Part shown: positions 1-7,827 of the stretch, one piece after another
Layout: each line of letters begins with the position of its first letter
Position numbering within the stretch: the first letter of the stretch is position 1
From: Flagellimonas sp. HMM57
GTDB lineage: Bacteria; Bacteroidota; Bacteroidia; Flavobacteriales; Flavobacteriaceae
Assembly: GCF_021390175.1 (NCBI RefSeq)
Contig: NZ_CP090004.1
Location: 1,860,001-1,924,000, forward strand
Length of the DNA stretch: 64,000 bases
Direction of reading: 5' to 3'
Notes under the pieces: generated by a model
Seen by the model: the letters and a program-made list of their open reading frames with translations, nothing else
What the model was told of the DNA's origin: nothing
The model's database searches: none
Position numbers and translations under genes: made by a program

Positions 1-543
1 CCCACTTTCAACAGCACCCTCTTCTATAGAAGTACCCATGGAGTCGTTCCAGCGGTTCAAATATCCAAATAAGGAGATTACACCTAGCATCTCCACAATT
101 TCACCTTCGTTCCAATGTTCGTAGAGTTTTGCTTTGATTTCTGCATCCACTGCATTGGGAACTTGAGAGGCGGCCAAGGAAAAATCTAAAGCTGCGCGTT
201 CGGCTTCTGAGAAAGCTTCGTGGGTTCGGTATTCCCAAATATTGTCCAATTGCTCCTGCTCTGCACCATAACGCTCTGCAGCCCTAATGGCATGTGCTTG
301 ACAATATCGACATCCCGTGGCATTACTGCTCACCCATGCAATCATCCGTTTTAAAGCTGACGTAACCCTACCTTCATTGGCCATTACGGCTTTATTTAGG
401 TTGATAAATGCCTTTGAAATAGCTGGTCTATGCTGCATCGTCAAGATGGAGTTTGGACAAAAACCAAGAGTCTCGTTAAAGAATTCAGCTAATTTTTTAG
501 TCTCTAAATCATGATTGGGATCAAGTGGATTTACTAATGCCAT
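1..543 (-). CDS. Carboxymuconolactone decarboxylase/AhpD-like peroxidase-related protein (partial)
   Basis: The minus-strand frame is open from an ATG at 543-541 to the window edge, giving 181 residues with the C-terminus missing. The protein starts MALVNPLDPNHD and contains a CRYCQAH stretch (Cys78, Cys81, His84), the CxxC-plus-His active site of AhpD-like alkylhydroperoxidases and CMD-family proteins. Family members reduce peroxides through the cysteine pair, or are uncharacterised cytoplasmic proteins. The helical, Ala-rich context around the motif fits the fold. It is divergent from the OsmC gene at 599, another thiol peroxidase-type protein, so the shared 55-bp gap probably holds promoters for two oxidative-stress genes. 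The substrate is not predictable. Confidence 0.85.
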   Translation of the reverse strand, partial: MALVNPLDPNHDLETKKLAEFFNETLGFCPNSILTMQHRPAISKAFINLNKAVMANEGRVTSALKRMIAWVSSNATGCRYCQAHAIRAAERYGAEQEQLDNIWEYRTHEAFSEAERAALDFSLAASQVPNAVDAEIKAKLYEHWNEGEIVEMLGVISLFGYLNRWNDSMGTSIEEGAVESG

Positions 544-598
544 AGATGTGTGTATTAATTGTATTTTTGGAAGCTACAAGAAACAAAAATTTGACATC

Positions 599-1018
599 AT
601 GACAAATCATATTACTACCAAATGGTTAGGAGAAATGGCCTTCGAAAGCAATAATCCTTCGGGCCAAACATTAAGAATCGACGCAAGTCCAGAAGATGGG
701 GGTAAGGGTGATGGCTATCGTCCAAAGGCATTGATGTTATCTTCTTTGGCTGGTTGCTCTGGTTTGGATGTTGCCTCGCTCATTAAAAAAATGAAACTGG
801 AAGTGGACGAATTTCATATTGAAACTATTGCCAACTTGACCGATGAACACCCCAAGTATTATGATGCCGTGACCATAGAATATCACTTTCACGGGCCAAA
901 TCTGAATGAAGAGAAATTACAAAAAGCTATTGACCTATCCGTAGAAAAATATTGCGGTGTTATGGAAATGTTCAGACGGTTCGCGGAGTTGGAGATTAAG
1001 ACGGTGTTTCATGGGTAA
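599..1018 (+). CDS. OsmC/Ohr family protein
   Basis: 139 residues, starting at the ATG at 599 (MTNHITTKW). The frame extends upstream to 515 but would then overlap the divergent gene and lacks sensible N-terminal homology. The two family cysteines are present: Cys53 in AGCSGLDVASL and Cys119 in EKYCGVMEMF. OsmC/Ohr proteins are cytoplasmic dimers that reduce organic hydroperoxides with this cysteine pair. The short form with CSGLD resembles the YhfA-like branch, whose substrate is less certain. Pairing with the divergent CMD-like gene suggests a peroxide or thiol-stress role (inference). Confidence 0.9.
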   Translation: MTNHITTKWLGEMAFESNNPSGQTLRIDASPEDGGKGDGYRPKALMLSSLAGCSGLDVASLIKKMKLEVDEFHIETIANLTDEHPKYYDAVTIEYHFHGPNLNEEKLQKAIDLSVEKYCGVMEMFRRFAELEIKTVFHG

Positions 1019-1173
1019 AGCTTAAGTACAAGTTTTAAGTTCAAGCTCAAATTTCAAGTACAAGTTCAAAGCGCAAGTTTAAAAACTATGCAGATTCATA
1101 AATATTTATAAGCTTTGTAACTATTCAAATATAATTTTCAAGCTCAAACCCAAGCTTGTTTTTCGTATAACAT
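1019..1173. repeat. Degenerate AAGTTC-type short tandem array
   Basis: From about 1024 to 1085 the sequence is a chain of 6-7 bp units (AAGTAC, AAGTTTT, AAGTTC, AAGCTC, AAATTTC, AAGTAC, AAGTTC, AAAGCGC, AAGTTT). A second short patch with TTCAAGCTCAAACCC lies at about 1137-1155. No reading frame is supported. It lies directly before a four-helix-bundle gene and resembles the heptad arrays at 7634-7811 and 35161-35220. Confidence 0.7.
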
Positions 1174-1527
1174 ATGAAAGATAAAAAGTTTGACCTAGAA
1201 GATAGATTAGTATCGTTTGCGGCGGATATAGCCCTTTTTTGTAAAGAATTACCCAATGATTTTACGGGTCAGTATTATGGTCACCAACTGTTAAGGTCAT
1301 CCGGTAGTTCGGCTCTTAATTTTGGGGAGATGCAAGGAGCCCAAACGGATAAGGACTTTAAACATAAGGCCTCTATTTGTTTAAAGGAATTAAAGGAGTC
1401 ACGAATCAATTTAAAGATTCTGGAAAAGATTAATTATGGAAGTGATTTAAATCGGAAAGAACTTCTTGACGAAATAGAACAATTAATAAAGATTATAGCA
1501 ACAATAATTAAAAACAAAAGTCAATAA
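1174..1527 (+). CDS. Four helix bundle protein (23S rRNA intervening-sequence type)
   Basis: 117 residues. The pattern LLRSSGSSALNFGEMQGA, followed by FKHKASICLKELKESRINLKIL, is typical of the four helix bundle protein family (TIGR02436-like, also called S23 or IVS proteins). Family members form pentameric helical bundles. Some are encoded in 23S rRNA intervening sequences, and the related Avd protein binds nucleic acid in diversity-generating retroelements. No reverse transcriptase or template repeat is visible here, so this is a stand-alone copy of unknown function. It follows a degenerate tandem array, which may be relevant. Confidence 0.88.
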   Translation: MKDKKFDLEDRLVSFAADIALFCKELPNDFTGQYYGHQLLRSSGSSALNFGEMQGAQTDKDFKHKASICLKELKESRINLKILEKINYGSDLNRKELLDEIEQLIKIIATIIKNKSQ

Positions 1528-1585
1528 CCGACCTCTTCAAACCTGTTGTATTTGAGTTTGATTTTTGTGTTTGTATTTTATAGAT

Positions 1586-3274
1586 ATGCGCTGGACCATA
1601 AAGCCCAAACCTACTCAAGAAGACATCGACCAACTTTCCAAAGACCTGAAGGTTGACGGATTGGTAGCACAGTTATTACTACAAAGAGGGATAAGTACCT
1701 ACGATGAGGCGAAATCATTCTTTCGCCCACAACTTTCCCATCTGCACAACCCATTTTTAATGGAGGATATGGATAAAGCGGTTGCACGGATTGAATCGGC
1801 CATAGCGGATAACGAGAATATTTTAATTTATGGGGATTATGATGTGGACGGAACAACTTCCGTTGCCTTACTATCATCCTATCTTTTGGAACAATACCCT
1901 AACGTTGCTACCTACATACCGGATCGCTACACGGAAGGCTATGGTGTATCGCTTCAAGGAATCGATTTTGCTTCGGACAATGATTTTACGTTGATTATTG
2001 CTTTGGATTGTGGAGTAAAAGCTATTGAACAAGTCGCATATGCAAAAGACAAAGGAATCGATTTTATTATCTGTGATCACCACAGGCCAGGGAATATGCT
2101 TCCTGATGCAATTGCCATTCTTGACCCTAAACGTGAGGATTGTGGGTATCCCTATAAAGAGCTTTGTGGCTGTGGCGTAGGATTTAAATTGATACAGGCG
2201 CTCACTTTAAAAAATGGAGGAAATATTGATGAACTTATTCCGTATTTAGATTTAGTGGCAACCGCTATTGGAGCGGATATTGTGCCGATTACAGGGGAAA
2301 ATCGGGTTTTGGCCTATTATGGTCTACAGGTCATCAATTCTAATCCAAGGATTGGGTTTAAGGCGATAATCAATCAAATAAAGAAAAAATCGCTTACCAT
2401 TACAGATGTTGTCTTCATCATAGCACCAAGAATAAACGCTGCGGGAAGAATGGAGCATGGCCAACATGCCGTGAACTTGTTGGTGGAAACCGATTTGAAC
2501 AGTGCCGAAAAGTTTGCAGCTGCTATTGAGGCGTTTAATTCGGATAGAAGAAATCTTGATCAACAAATTACAGAGGAAGCCCTAGTGCAAATTCAGGAAA
2601 ACAAAGAGGAAAATCGATTTACATCTGTAGTTTATGATGAGAATTGGCACAAAGGCGTTATAGGCATTGTAGCTTCCCGACTTACGGAAACATATTATCG
2701 CCCTACATTGGTCTTTACAAAAAGTGGAGAAAAACTTGCTGCATCTGCGCGTTCCGTAAAAGGGTTCGATGTGTACAATGCCTTGGAAGGCTGTTCCGAT
2801 TGTTTGGAACAATTTGGAGGGCACAAATACGCTGCGGGACTGACACTTCTCGAAAACCAATATGAAACATTTAAAGCACAATTTGAAAAAGTAGTTTCCG
2901 AAAGTATAGATTCCAGCTTATTGGAACGGGAACTTACCATAGATGCCAAAATTGAATTGCATCAAATTGATGATAAATTAATGCGTATTATAAAACAGTT
3001 CGCTCCTTTTGGTCCAGGAAACATGACACCTGTTTTTATGGCTGAAAAAGTTCAAGATGCAGGTTATGCAAAAGGTATTGGTGAAGATGAAAAGCACCTA
3101 AAGATATCGGTTTTTCAGAATGGTTCACCTAAGTTTGGGGCTATAGGTTTTAACTTAGGGAATAAATTAGAGCGAGTTAAAAATGAAAACCAGTTTGCCA
3201 TTGCATTTACGTTGGATGAAAATGAGTGGAACGGTACAACAACGCTTCAGTTAAAGCTTAAAGATGTAAACTAA
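1586..3274 (+). CDS. recJ: Single-stranded-DNA-specific exonuclease RecJ
   Basis: 562 residues from the ATG at 1586 (MRWTIKPKP); the upstream TTG at 1565 is less likely. DHH-family motifs are clear: GDYDVDGT at residues 83-90 and CDHHRPG with Asp164-His165-His166, the metal-binding core. A C-terminal DHHA1 domain contains GVIGIVASRL and GGHKYAAG. RecJ degrades single-stranded DNA 5' to 3' in RecF-pathway recombination and mismatch or base-excision repair, in the cytoplasm. Length matches the family. It is followed after 4 bp by the VOC gene and appears co-transcribed. Confidence 0.97.
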   Translation: MRWTIKPKPTQEDIDQLSKDLKVDGLVAQLLLQRGISTYDEAKSFFRPQLSHLHNPFLMEDMDKAVARIESAIADNENILIYGDYDVDGTTSVALLSSYLLEQYPNVATYIPDRYTEGYGVSLQGIDFASDNDFTLIIALDCGVKAIEQVAYAKDKGIDFIICDHHRPGNMLPDAIAILDPKREDCGYPYKELCGCGVGFKLIQALTLKNGGNIDELIPYLDLVATAIGADIVPITGENRVLAYYGLQVINSNPRIGFKAIINQIKKKSLTITDVVFIIAPRINAAGRMEHGQHAVNLLVETDLNSAEKFAAAIEAFNSDRRNLDQQITEEALVQIQENKEENRFTSVVYDENWHKGVIGIVASRLTETYYRPTLVFTKSGEKLAASARSVKGFDVYNALEGCSDCLEQFGGHKYAAGLTLLENQYETFKAQFEKVVSESIDSSLLERELTIDAKIELHQIDDKLMRIIKQFAPFGPGNMTPVFMAEKVQDAGYAKGIGEDEKHLKISVFQNGSPKFGAIGFNLGNKLERVKNENQFAIAFTLDENEWNGTTTLQLKLKDVN

Positions 3275-3278
3275 ATGT

Positions 3279-3662
3279 ATGAGAATTGAGCACCTTGCGA
3301 TTTGGGTACAAGATTTAGAAGCTATGAAAACTTTCTATGAAAATTACTTTAAGGCCAAATCAAGTAAAAAGTACCATAATCCAACAAAAAAATTTACATC
3401 CTATTTTTTGAGTTTTAATAAAGGTACCCGTCTTGAACTGATGCATAGACCTGATATAAAAGTATTTGATAAAACGGAAGAACGTACGGGGATTGCACAT
3501 TTTGCCGTATCTGTAGGTTGTAAGGCTGTAGTTGACGCATTGACCGAAACCTTACGAAAAGATGGTTTTGATATTATTGGAGAACCGCGAACAACGGGTG
3601 ATGGGTATTATGAAAGTGTAGTAATGGACCCTGAACAGAACCGAATAGAGATTACGGTCTAG
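3279..3662 (+). CDS. VOC family (glyoxalase/bleomycin-resistance fold) protein
   Basis: 127 residues starting MRIEHLAIWVQDLEAMKTFYENYF, the classic first beta-alpha-beta module of vicinal oxygen chelate proteins. Likely metal ligands are His5, Glu54 (RLELMH), His75 (AHFAVSV) and the Glu near the end (NRIEITV). The closest family type is lactoylglutathione lyase-like, but stand-alone copies act on many substrates, so the reaction is not assigned. It sits between recJ and an MFS transporter with gaps of 4 and 1 bp, so it is probably translated from the same transcript. Confidence 0.88.
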   Translation: MRIEHLAIWVQDLEAMKTFYENYFKAKSSKKYHNPTKKFTSYFLSFNKGTRLELMHRPDIKVFDKTEERTGIAHFAVSVGCKAVVDALTETLRKDGFDIIGEPRTTGDGYYESVVMDPEQNRIEITV

Positions 3663-3663
3663 T

Positions 3664-4932
3664 ATGGAACAGAAGCTTGACCCCTACGCTGCATTGCGTT
3701 TTAAAGAATTCAATATTTTTTTAGGCGTACGTTTTGCCATGGTTTTTGCATGGTCCATGCAGTTTATTGTTATAGAATGGCAAGTGTATTCCCTGACCAA
3801 AGACCCTCTTTCGTTAGGGATAATTGGGTTAATGGAAGTGATTCCCGCAGTGGGCATGGCACTGTTTGCGGGCCATATTGTAGACCAGAAAGAAAAAAGA
3901 AACCTGTTGATAAAGTGTATTCTTGGATTTTCGGTCATCAGTCTTGGACTTTTCTTTCTAAGTAATCCATCTTTGGAAACCAGTATGTCTTCAACAAATA
4001 TTCTGTACGCCATTTATTTCTTGGTTTTTCTTGGAGGATTGGTAAGGGCGTTTTTGGGGCCTACTATTTTTTCCTTGATAGCGCTTATTGTCCCAAAGAA
4101 AATTTATCCCAATGCGGCTACTTGGAGTAGTTCCACTTGGCAAATGGCATCCGTTCTTGGCCCTGCTTTGGCAGGATTCAGCATCAGTTGGATTGGTGTT
4201 CACTGGTCCATGTGTGTTATTTTCGCCTTTTCTTTAATAGCCTTGTTGTTGCTCTTTAAGATTTCTCGAAAACCAATTCTAAATCCTAAAATTGGAGAGC
4301 CTGTTTTTCAAAGCTTAAAGGACGGATTAAAATTCGTTTTTAATAGCAAAGCTATTTTTGGTGCACTGACGTTGGATATGATTGCGGTGCTCTTTGGAGG
4401 TGCCGTAGCACTTTTACCCATCTATGCTCAGGATATTCTACACGTAGGTTCTGAAGGTTTCGGTATTTTAAGGGCCGCACCCGCAGTAGGGGCATCTATA
4501 ACCATGTTGGGCTCCACCCGATTCCCGTTACACAAATATGCAGGAAAGAAATTGCTTTTGGCCGTCTTTGCTTTTGGTGTTTGTATTATCGTCTTTGGGA
4601 TATCCACATCCTTCTGGCTTTCTGTTGTCGCTTTATTTTTAAGTGGAGCCGTAGATGGCGTTTCCATGATCATTCGCCAGACCATTCTACAATTAAAAAC
4701 GCCAGACCATATGCGTGGCAGGGTAGCATCTGTAAACTCCATTTTTGTCGGTTCATCAAATGAATTGGGCGCTTTTGAAAGCGGATTGGCCGCAAAATTT
4801 TTGGGAACGGTATCCGCAGTGGTTTTTGGAGGTTGTATGACGTTGCTCACTGTAGGTACAACGGCCTTGGTTTCCCCAACATTTAGAAGGTTGGATCTAA
4901 CAAAAGATATTGAAGAACATGAGAAAGACTAG
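3664..4932 (+). CDS. MFS transporter (EntS/MFS_3-like)
   Basis: 422 residues with about 12 hydrophobic segments. The cytoplasmic loop after TM2 reads GHIVDQKEKRN, the major facilitator motif A region, and another positively charged loop with MRGRVASVN follows TM10. The arrangement resembles MFS_3 exporters such as the enterobactin exporter EntS, so export of a small molecule across the inner membrane is likely. The substrate is unknown. The stop codon shares a CTAG with the stop of the convergent lpxH gene. Gene spacing suggests co-transcription with recJ and the VOC gene. Confidence 0.9.
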   Translation: MEQKLDPYAALRFKEFNIFLGVRFAMVFAWSMQFIVIEWQVYSLTKDPLSLGIIGLMEVIPAVGMALFAGHIVDQKEKRNLLIKCILGFSVISLGLFFLSNPSLETSMSSTNILYAIYFLVFLGGLVRAFLGPTIFSLIALIVPKKIYPNAATWSSSTWQMASVLGPALAGFSISWIGVHWSMCVIFAFSLIALLLLFKISRKPILNPKIGEPVFQSLKDGLKFVFNSKAIFGALTLDMIAVLFGGAVALLPIYAQDILHVGSEGFGILRAAPAVGASITMLGSTRFPLHKYAGKKLLLAVFAFGVCIIVFGISTSFWLSVVALFLSGAVDGVSMIIRQTILQLKTPDHMRGRVASVNSIFVGSSNELGAFESGLAAKFLGTVSAVVFGGCMTLLTVGTTALVSPTFRRLDLTKDIEEHEKD

Positions 4933-5696
4933 TCTTCCAACTTTTTGAGCGATAATTTTTCCCCATCAAAAACGGCATAGGTAAAATAGGAAATCCAATC
5001 GCCAAGATTGGTATATCTTGATTTTTCATTGAGTTGAATTTCCATGGGAAGGTGGCGGTGCCCAAAAATAAAATGGTCGTAATGCTGACTTTCCAGTTTT
5101 CGTTTGGCATATAGGATCAACCATTCTTTATCCTCGCCCAAGAAAGTGGCATCTGCCTCACCTGAAATGATTCGGTTATTAACGGATAAATGTTGTGCCA
5201 AACGGACACCTAAATCAGGATGTAACCATCTAAAAAACCACTTGGCGACAGGATTGGTAAACACCTTTTTCATGCGCTTAAAACCCTTGTCGTAAGGTCC
5301 CAGACCATCACCATGACCAACAAAAAAAGAAGTGTCGTTGATCAAGTATTGCTGAGGTTTGTGATAAACGGGAATATTCAGCTCCTCTTCAAAATAACCA
5401 TTCATCCATAAATCGTGATTTCCAACAAAATAATTGATTTCAATACCAGAATCCGTGAGTTCTGCCAGTTTTCCCAATGTTCGGGTAAATCCTTTGGGAA
5501 CAACGGTCTTATATTCAAACCAAAAATCGAATAAATCGCCCATTAAAAAAATTACGGCAGCATCGTGTTTAATGGAATCCAACCAAGCCACAAATTTCTT
5601 TTCACGAGGTAAACTTTCCTTTGAAGTTGGAGCACCCAAATGATTGTCACTTGCAAAGTAGACTTTCTTGTCCTTAGGAATGGTGATGGCTTTCAT
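4929..5696 (-). CDS. lpxH: UDP-2,3-diacylglucosamine diphosphatase LpxH
   Basis: 255 residues of the calcineurin-like metallophosphoesterase fold. Metal-binding motifs in order are SDNHLG (Asp17, His19), MGDLFDFW, VGNHDLW, GHGDGLGP and FGHRHLP. LpxH cleaves UDP-2,3-diacylglucosamine to lipid X, the fourth committed step of lipid A biosynthesis, at the inner face of the inner membrane. FDFWFEYK is typical of the LpxH subfamily rather than of generic phosphoesterases. The next gene on the strand is queD, 34 bp upstream. Confidence 0.93.
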   Translation of the reverse strand: MKAITIPKDKKVYFASDNHLGAPTSKESLPREKKFVAWLDSIKHDAAVIFLMGDLFDFWFEYKTVVPKGFTRTLGKLAELTDSGIEINYFVGNHDLWMNGYFEEELNIPVYHKPQQYLINDTSFFVGHGDGLGPYDKGFKRMKKVFTNPVAKWFFRWLHPDLGVRLAQHLSVNNRIISGEADATFLGEDKEWLILYAKRKLESQHYDHFIFGHRHLPMEIQLNEKSRYTNLGDWISYFTYAVFDGEKLSLKKLED

Positions 5697-5730
5697 TTAC
5701 GTGTAAAGATAAGAATTACCGCTTTTTGGA

Positions 5731-6180
5731 TCAATTGTCCGCAGCAAACCATTCAGCAAAAGAAGTTTCAGTTTCCTGTAGTTTAATAGCATGTAATTTG
5801 ATGTCTTCGGGAAGGCGATTTTTAATTTTTTCAGCAAAGTCAATGACCATATTTTCACTGGTGGGCTGGTAATTGGCCAGAATAACGTTATGTCCTCTTT
5901 CCGATAATTCTTTAGCAAGCTCAACATGTGGTGTGTTCTTATTGAAAACCGTAGCATGATCAAATTTATCTACGATCTCTTCCTTGACTATCTTCTTTAA
6001 ATCACCAAAGTCTACGACCATCCCTAATTTTACATGCGTGGTATCTGTTATAGGTGTTCCGATCACAGTTACCGAGAGTTTGTAACTATGCCCATGGACA
6101 TTGCGACATTTGCCATCGTATCCGTAGAGTGCATGGCCTGTTTCGAAGGAAAATTGTTTTGTGATTCTAATTTTGTCCAT
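5731..6180 (-). CDS. queD: 6-carboxytetrahydropterin synthase QueD
   Basis: 149 residues. The zinc ligands His16 (ETGHAL), His29 and His31 (NVHGHSY) and the catalytic Cys25 (GKCRN) are present, as is the C-terminal ETETSFAEWF that binds the pterin. QueD converts 7,8-dihydroneopterin triphosphate to 6-carboxy-tetrahydropterin in the queuosine and 7-deazaguanine pathway. The conserved Cys and spacing favour QueD over eukaryotic-type PTPS. No other queuosine genes are in the window. It is upstream of lpxH on the same strand. Confidence 0.95.
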   Translation of the reverse strand: MDKIRITKQFSFETGHALYGYDGKCRNVHGHSYKLSVTVIGTPITDTTHVKLGMVVDFGDLKKIVKEEIVDKFDHATVFNKNTPHVELAKELSERGHNVILANYQPTSENMVIDFAEKIKNRLPEDIKLHAIKLQETETSFAEWFAADN

Positions 6181-6226
6181 TGTTGAAGATTGATGGGCAA
6201 AAGTAGGAATTTAGATCAAAGAAATA

Positions 6227-6655
6227 TCAGCGACTCGCATAGAGCAAATATGAACCACCTATGATCAAAAAAGGAGCAGCAACCATAAAAAGGATAACAC
6301 TCCAACGGTAGAGCCCCCAAAACGATATGGTCTTTATAGCTTCACTATCGTTTCTATCATAGATGATTTTTACCTTCTCACCTATTTTATAAGATGGTGG
6401 ATTTGAACTTATGGCACTTTCAAAAGTTCTTTTGGTATGCGACCTATCCTTGAACTCAAAAACTGGCTTGTACATCGTACTTCCATCGCTTTGATGGGTA
6501 TGAAATTGGATTACGGTAGCCGTAGTTTTTATACCTCTCTTCAGAAGGTGCTGGGTTTTTTGATATTTGATATAGGCGTTATATGCCAAAAAAGTTCCGA
6601 TAAGGAAAAGAAACAAATAAAAGACAATCCATAGCATACTTTTATTTTTGGACAT
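6227..6655 (-). CDS. DUF3592 domain membrane protein
   Basis: 142 residues with an N-terminal transmembrane helix (residues about 8-27) and a C-terminal one (about 118-138). Between them is a soluble beta-rich domain with KTTATVIQFHTH, YKPVFEFKD and GEKVKIIYDRND, the signature of DUF3592. Function is unknown for the family. The start is 2 bp after the stop of a 37-residue membrane protein gene, so the two probably form a small operon. Confidence 0.85.
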   Translation of the reverse strand: MSKNKSMLWIVFYLFLFLIGTFLAYNAYIKYQKTQHLLKRGIKTTATVIQFHTHQSDGSTMYKPVFEFKDRSHTKRTFESAISSNPPSYKIGEKVKIIYDRNDSEAIKTISFWGLYRWSVILFMVAAPFLIIGGSYLLYASR

Positions 6656-6657
6656 GG

Positions 6658-6771
6658 TTACCGTTTAAATTTACGCCTTGTCCGAATGCGATTTACAAAA
6701 AACACAATCAGTACAACAAGTGCAAAAATCGGAAATACGAGGTCGTTATTGAGAAAGTTGAGAATATCCAT
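6658..6771 (-). CDS. Small single-pass membrane protein (37 aa)
   Basis: A complete short frame reads from ATG at 6771-6769 to TAA at 6660-6658. The peptide begins MDILNFLNNDLVF, has one hydrophobic helix (about residues 11-26) and ends in a strongly basic tail, NRIRTRRKFKR. That topology (N-out, basic inside) is typical of small inner-membrane proteins. It is spaced 2 bp before the DUF3592 gene on the same strand, which supports translation and a joint role. No family is recognised. Confidence 0.6.
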   Translation of the reverse strand: MDILNFLNNDLVFPIFALVVLIVFFVNRIRTRRKFKR

Positions 6772-6850
6772 ATAAAGCTTTAAGAATATTAATAAGTATA
6801 TAACGAAGACAAGAATCGATTAGTGTTTAGGAATCTCATAGCTGTTGCGT

Positions 6851-7618
6851 TTACTTTTTGAATTTGGATAAGGCATTTCGGGTAAATTCAGATAGAGCCA
6901 ACTTGCCTGAAGCTTCTGCTCTTTCTAATAACAAGTCTCCCCAATGATCCGTGCCTTCCCAAAGAATCTGCTTCATTTTTATCAAAGCTTCGGGATTATA
7001 GGAAGCCAGTTTTTGGGTATGAAAATCCAACTCCTTGTCCATTTCTGCAATAGAATCATAGACCTTGGAAAACAACCCTTTTTCTTTCGCCCAATAGGCA
7101 TTTTTCCATTCTGTTGGATTTAAAGAAAGTTCTGCCAACCCAGATTTGCCCAGTTTTCGTTCTACAGCTGGAGCGATGACCAATGGCGCGATTCCTATGG
7201 AAATTTCAGAAAGTTTGATAGATGCTGCCTCGGTGGCAAATGTGTAGTCGCAGGCAGCTGCCAGACCAACACCACCGCCTACCGTTTTTCCCTGTATGCG
7301 ACCAATAATAGGTTTGCGACACGTTCGCATGGCATTGATTACGTTGGCAAAACCACTAAAAAAGGCTTTTCCTTCTTCAAGATTTGAAATAGCTACCAAT
7401 TCATCAAAAGATGCGCCTGCACAAAAAGCACGGTCCCCTTCGGATTTTAAAACTATTATGGAAGCTTCATCATTATGTGAAAGCTTTTCAAATTCATTGG
7501 CTAGACGCTCCAATAGCTCAGAAACAAAGGAATTACTGGCTTGATGGCCAAATTCAATGGTCGCTACGCTATTCTCAATTTTAGTATAAAGGCTTCCGTT
7601 GGGTCGGATAGTGGACAT
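6851..7618 (-). CDS. Enoyl-CoA hydratase/isomerase family protein
   Basis: 255 residues from the ATG at 7618 (MSTIRPNGS). An upstream in-frame ATG at 7639 would begin inside a tandem repeat and is less likely. Crotonase-fold motifs are present: GDRAFCAGASFDEL (CoA pocket, first oxyanion NH) and IQGKTVGGGVGLAAACDYTFAT (second oxyanion NH, binding loop). The family catalyses hydration or isomerisation of acyl-CoAs in fatty acid or amino acid breakdown. The precise substrate is not set by the visible motifs; Bacteroidota relatives are often labelled methylglutaconyl-CoA hydratase. It stands alone, with a repeat array upstream. Confidence 0.9.
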   Translation of the reverse strand: MSTIRPNGSLYTKIENSVATIEFGHQASNSFVSELLERLANEFEKLSHNDEASIIVLKSEGDRAFCAGASFDELVAISNLEEGKAFFSGFANVINAMRTCRKPIIGRIQGKTVGGGVGLAAACDYTFATEAASIKLSEISIGIAPLVIAPAVERKLGKSGLAELSLNPTEWKNAYWAKEKGLFSKVYDSIAEMDKELDFHTQKLASYNPEALIKMKQILWEGTDHWGDLLLERAEASGKLALSEFTRNALSKFKK

Positions 7619-7633
7619 ATTTTTGTTATTAGT

Positions 7634-7668
7634 GGTCAATGGTCAATGGTCAATGGTCAATGGTCAAT
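7634..7668. repeat. GGTCAAT heptad tandem repeat, 5 perfect copies
   Basis: Five uninterrupted copies of the 7-mer GGTCAAT run from 7634 to 7668, directly upstream of the hydratase start and overlapping its possible upstream start codon. A degenerate tail (TGTCGGTTG) follows. Seen directly in the sequence. Confidence 0.95.
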
Positions 7669-7713
7669 TGTCGGTTGTTGGTTTTTTGTTTTGTTAATTG
7701 GATTCGTACGTTT

Positions 7714-7811
7714 CTAAACTCTAAACTCTAAACTCTAAACTCTAAACTCTAAACTCTAAACTCTGAACTCTGAACTCTGAACTCTGAACTCTGAACTCTG
7801 AACTCTGAACT
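7714..7811. repeat. CT(A/G)AACT heptad tandem repeat, 14 copies in two blocks
   Basis: Fourteen perfect-length 7-bp units: seven CTAAACT (7714-7762) followed by seven CTGAACT (7763-7811), differing only at the third base. The array lies between the hydratase gene and the end of the MATE gene. The two homogeneous blocks imply expansion by slippage after one substitution. No coding potential is seen. Confidence 0.97.
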
Positions 7812-7827
7812 CTGAAATTCATCTAAA

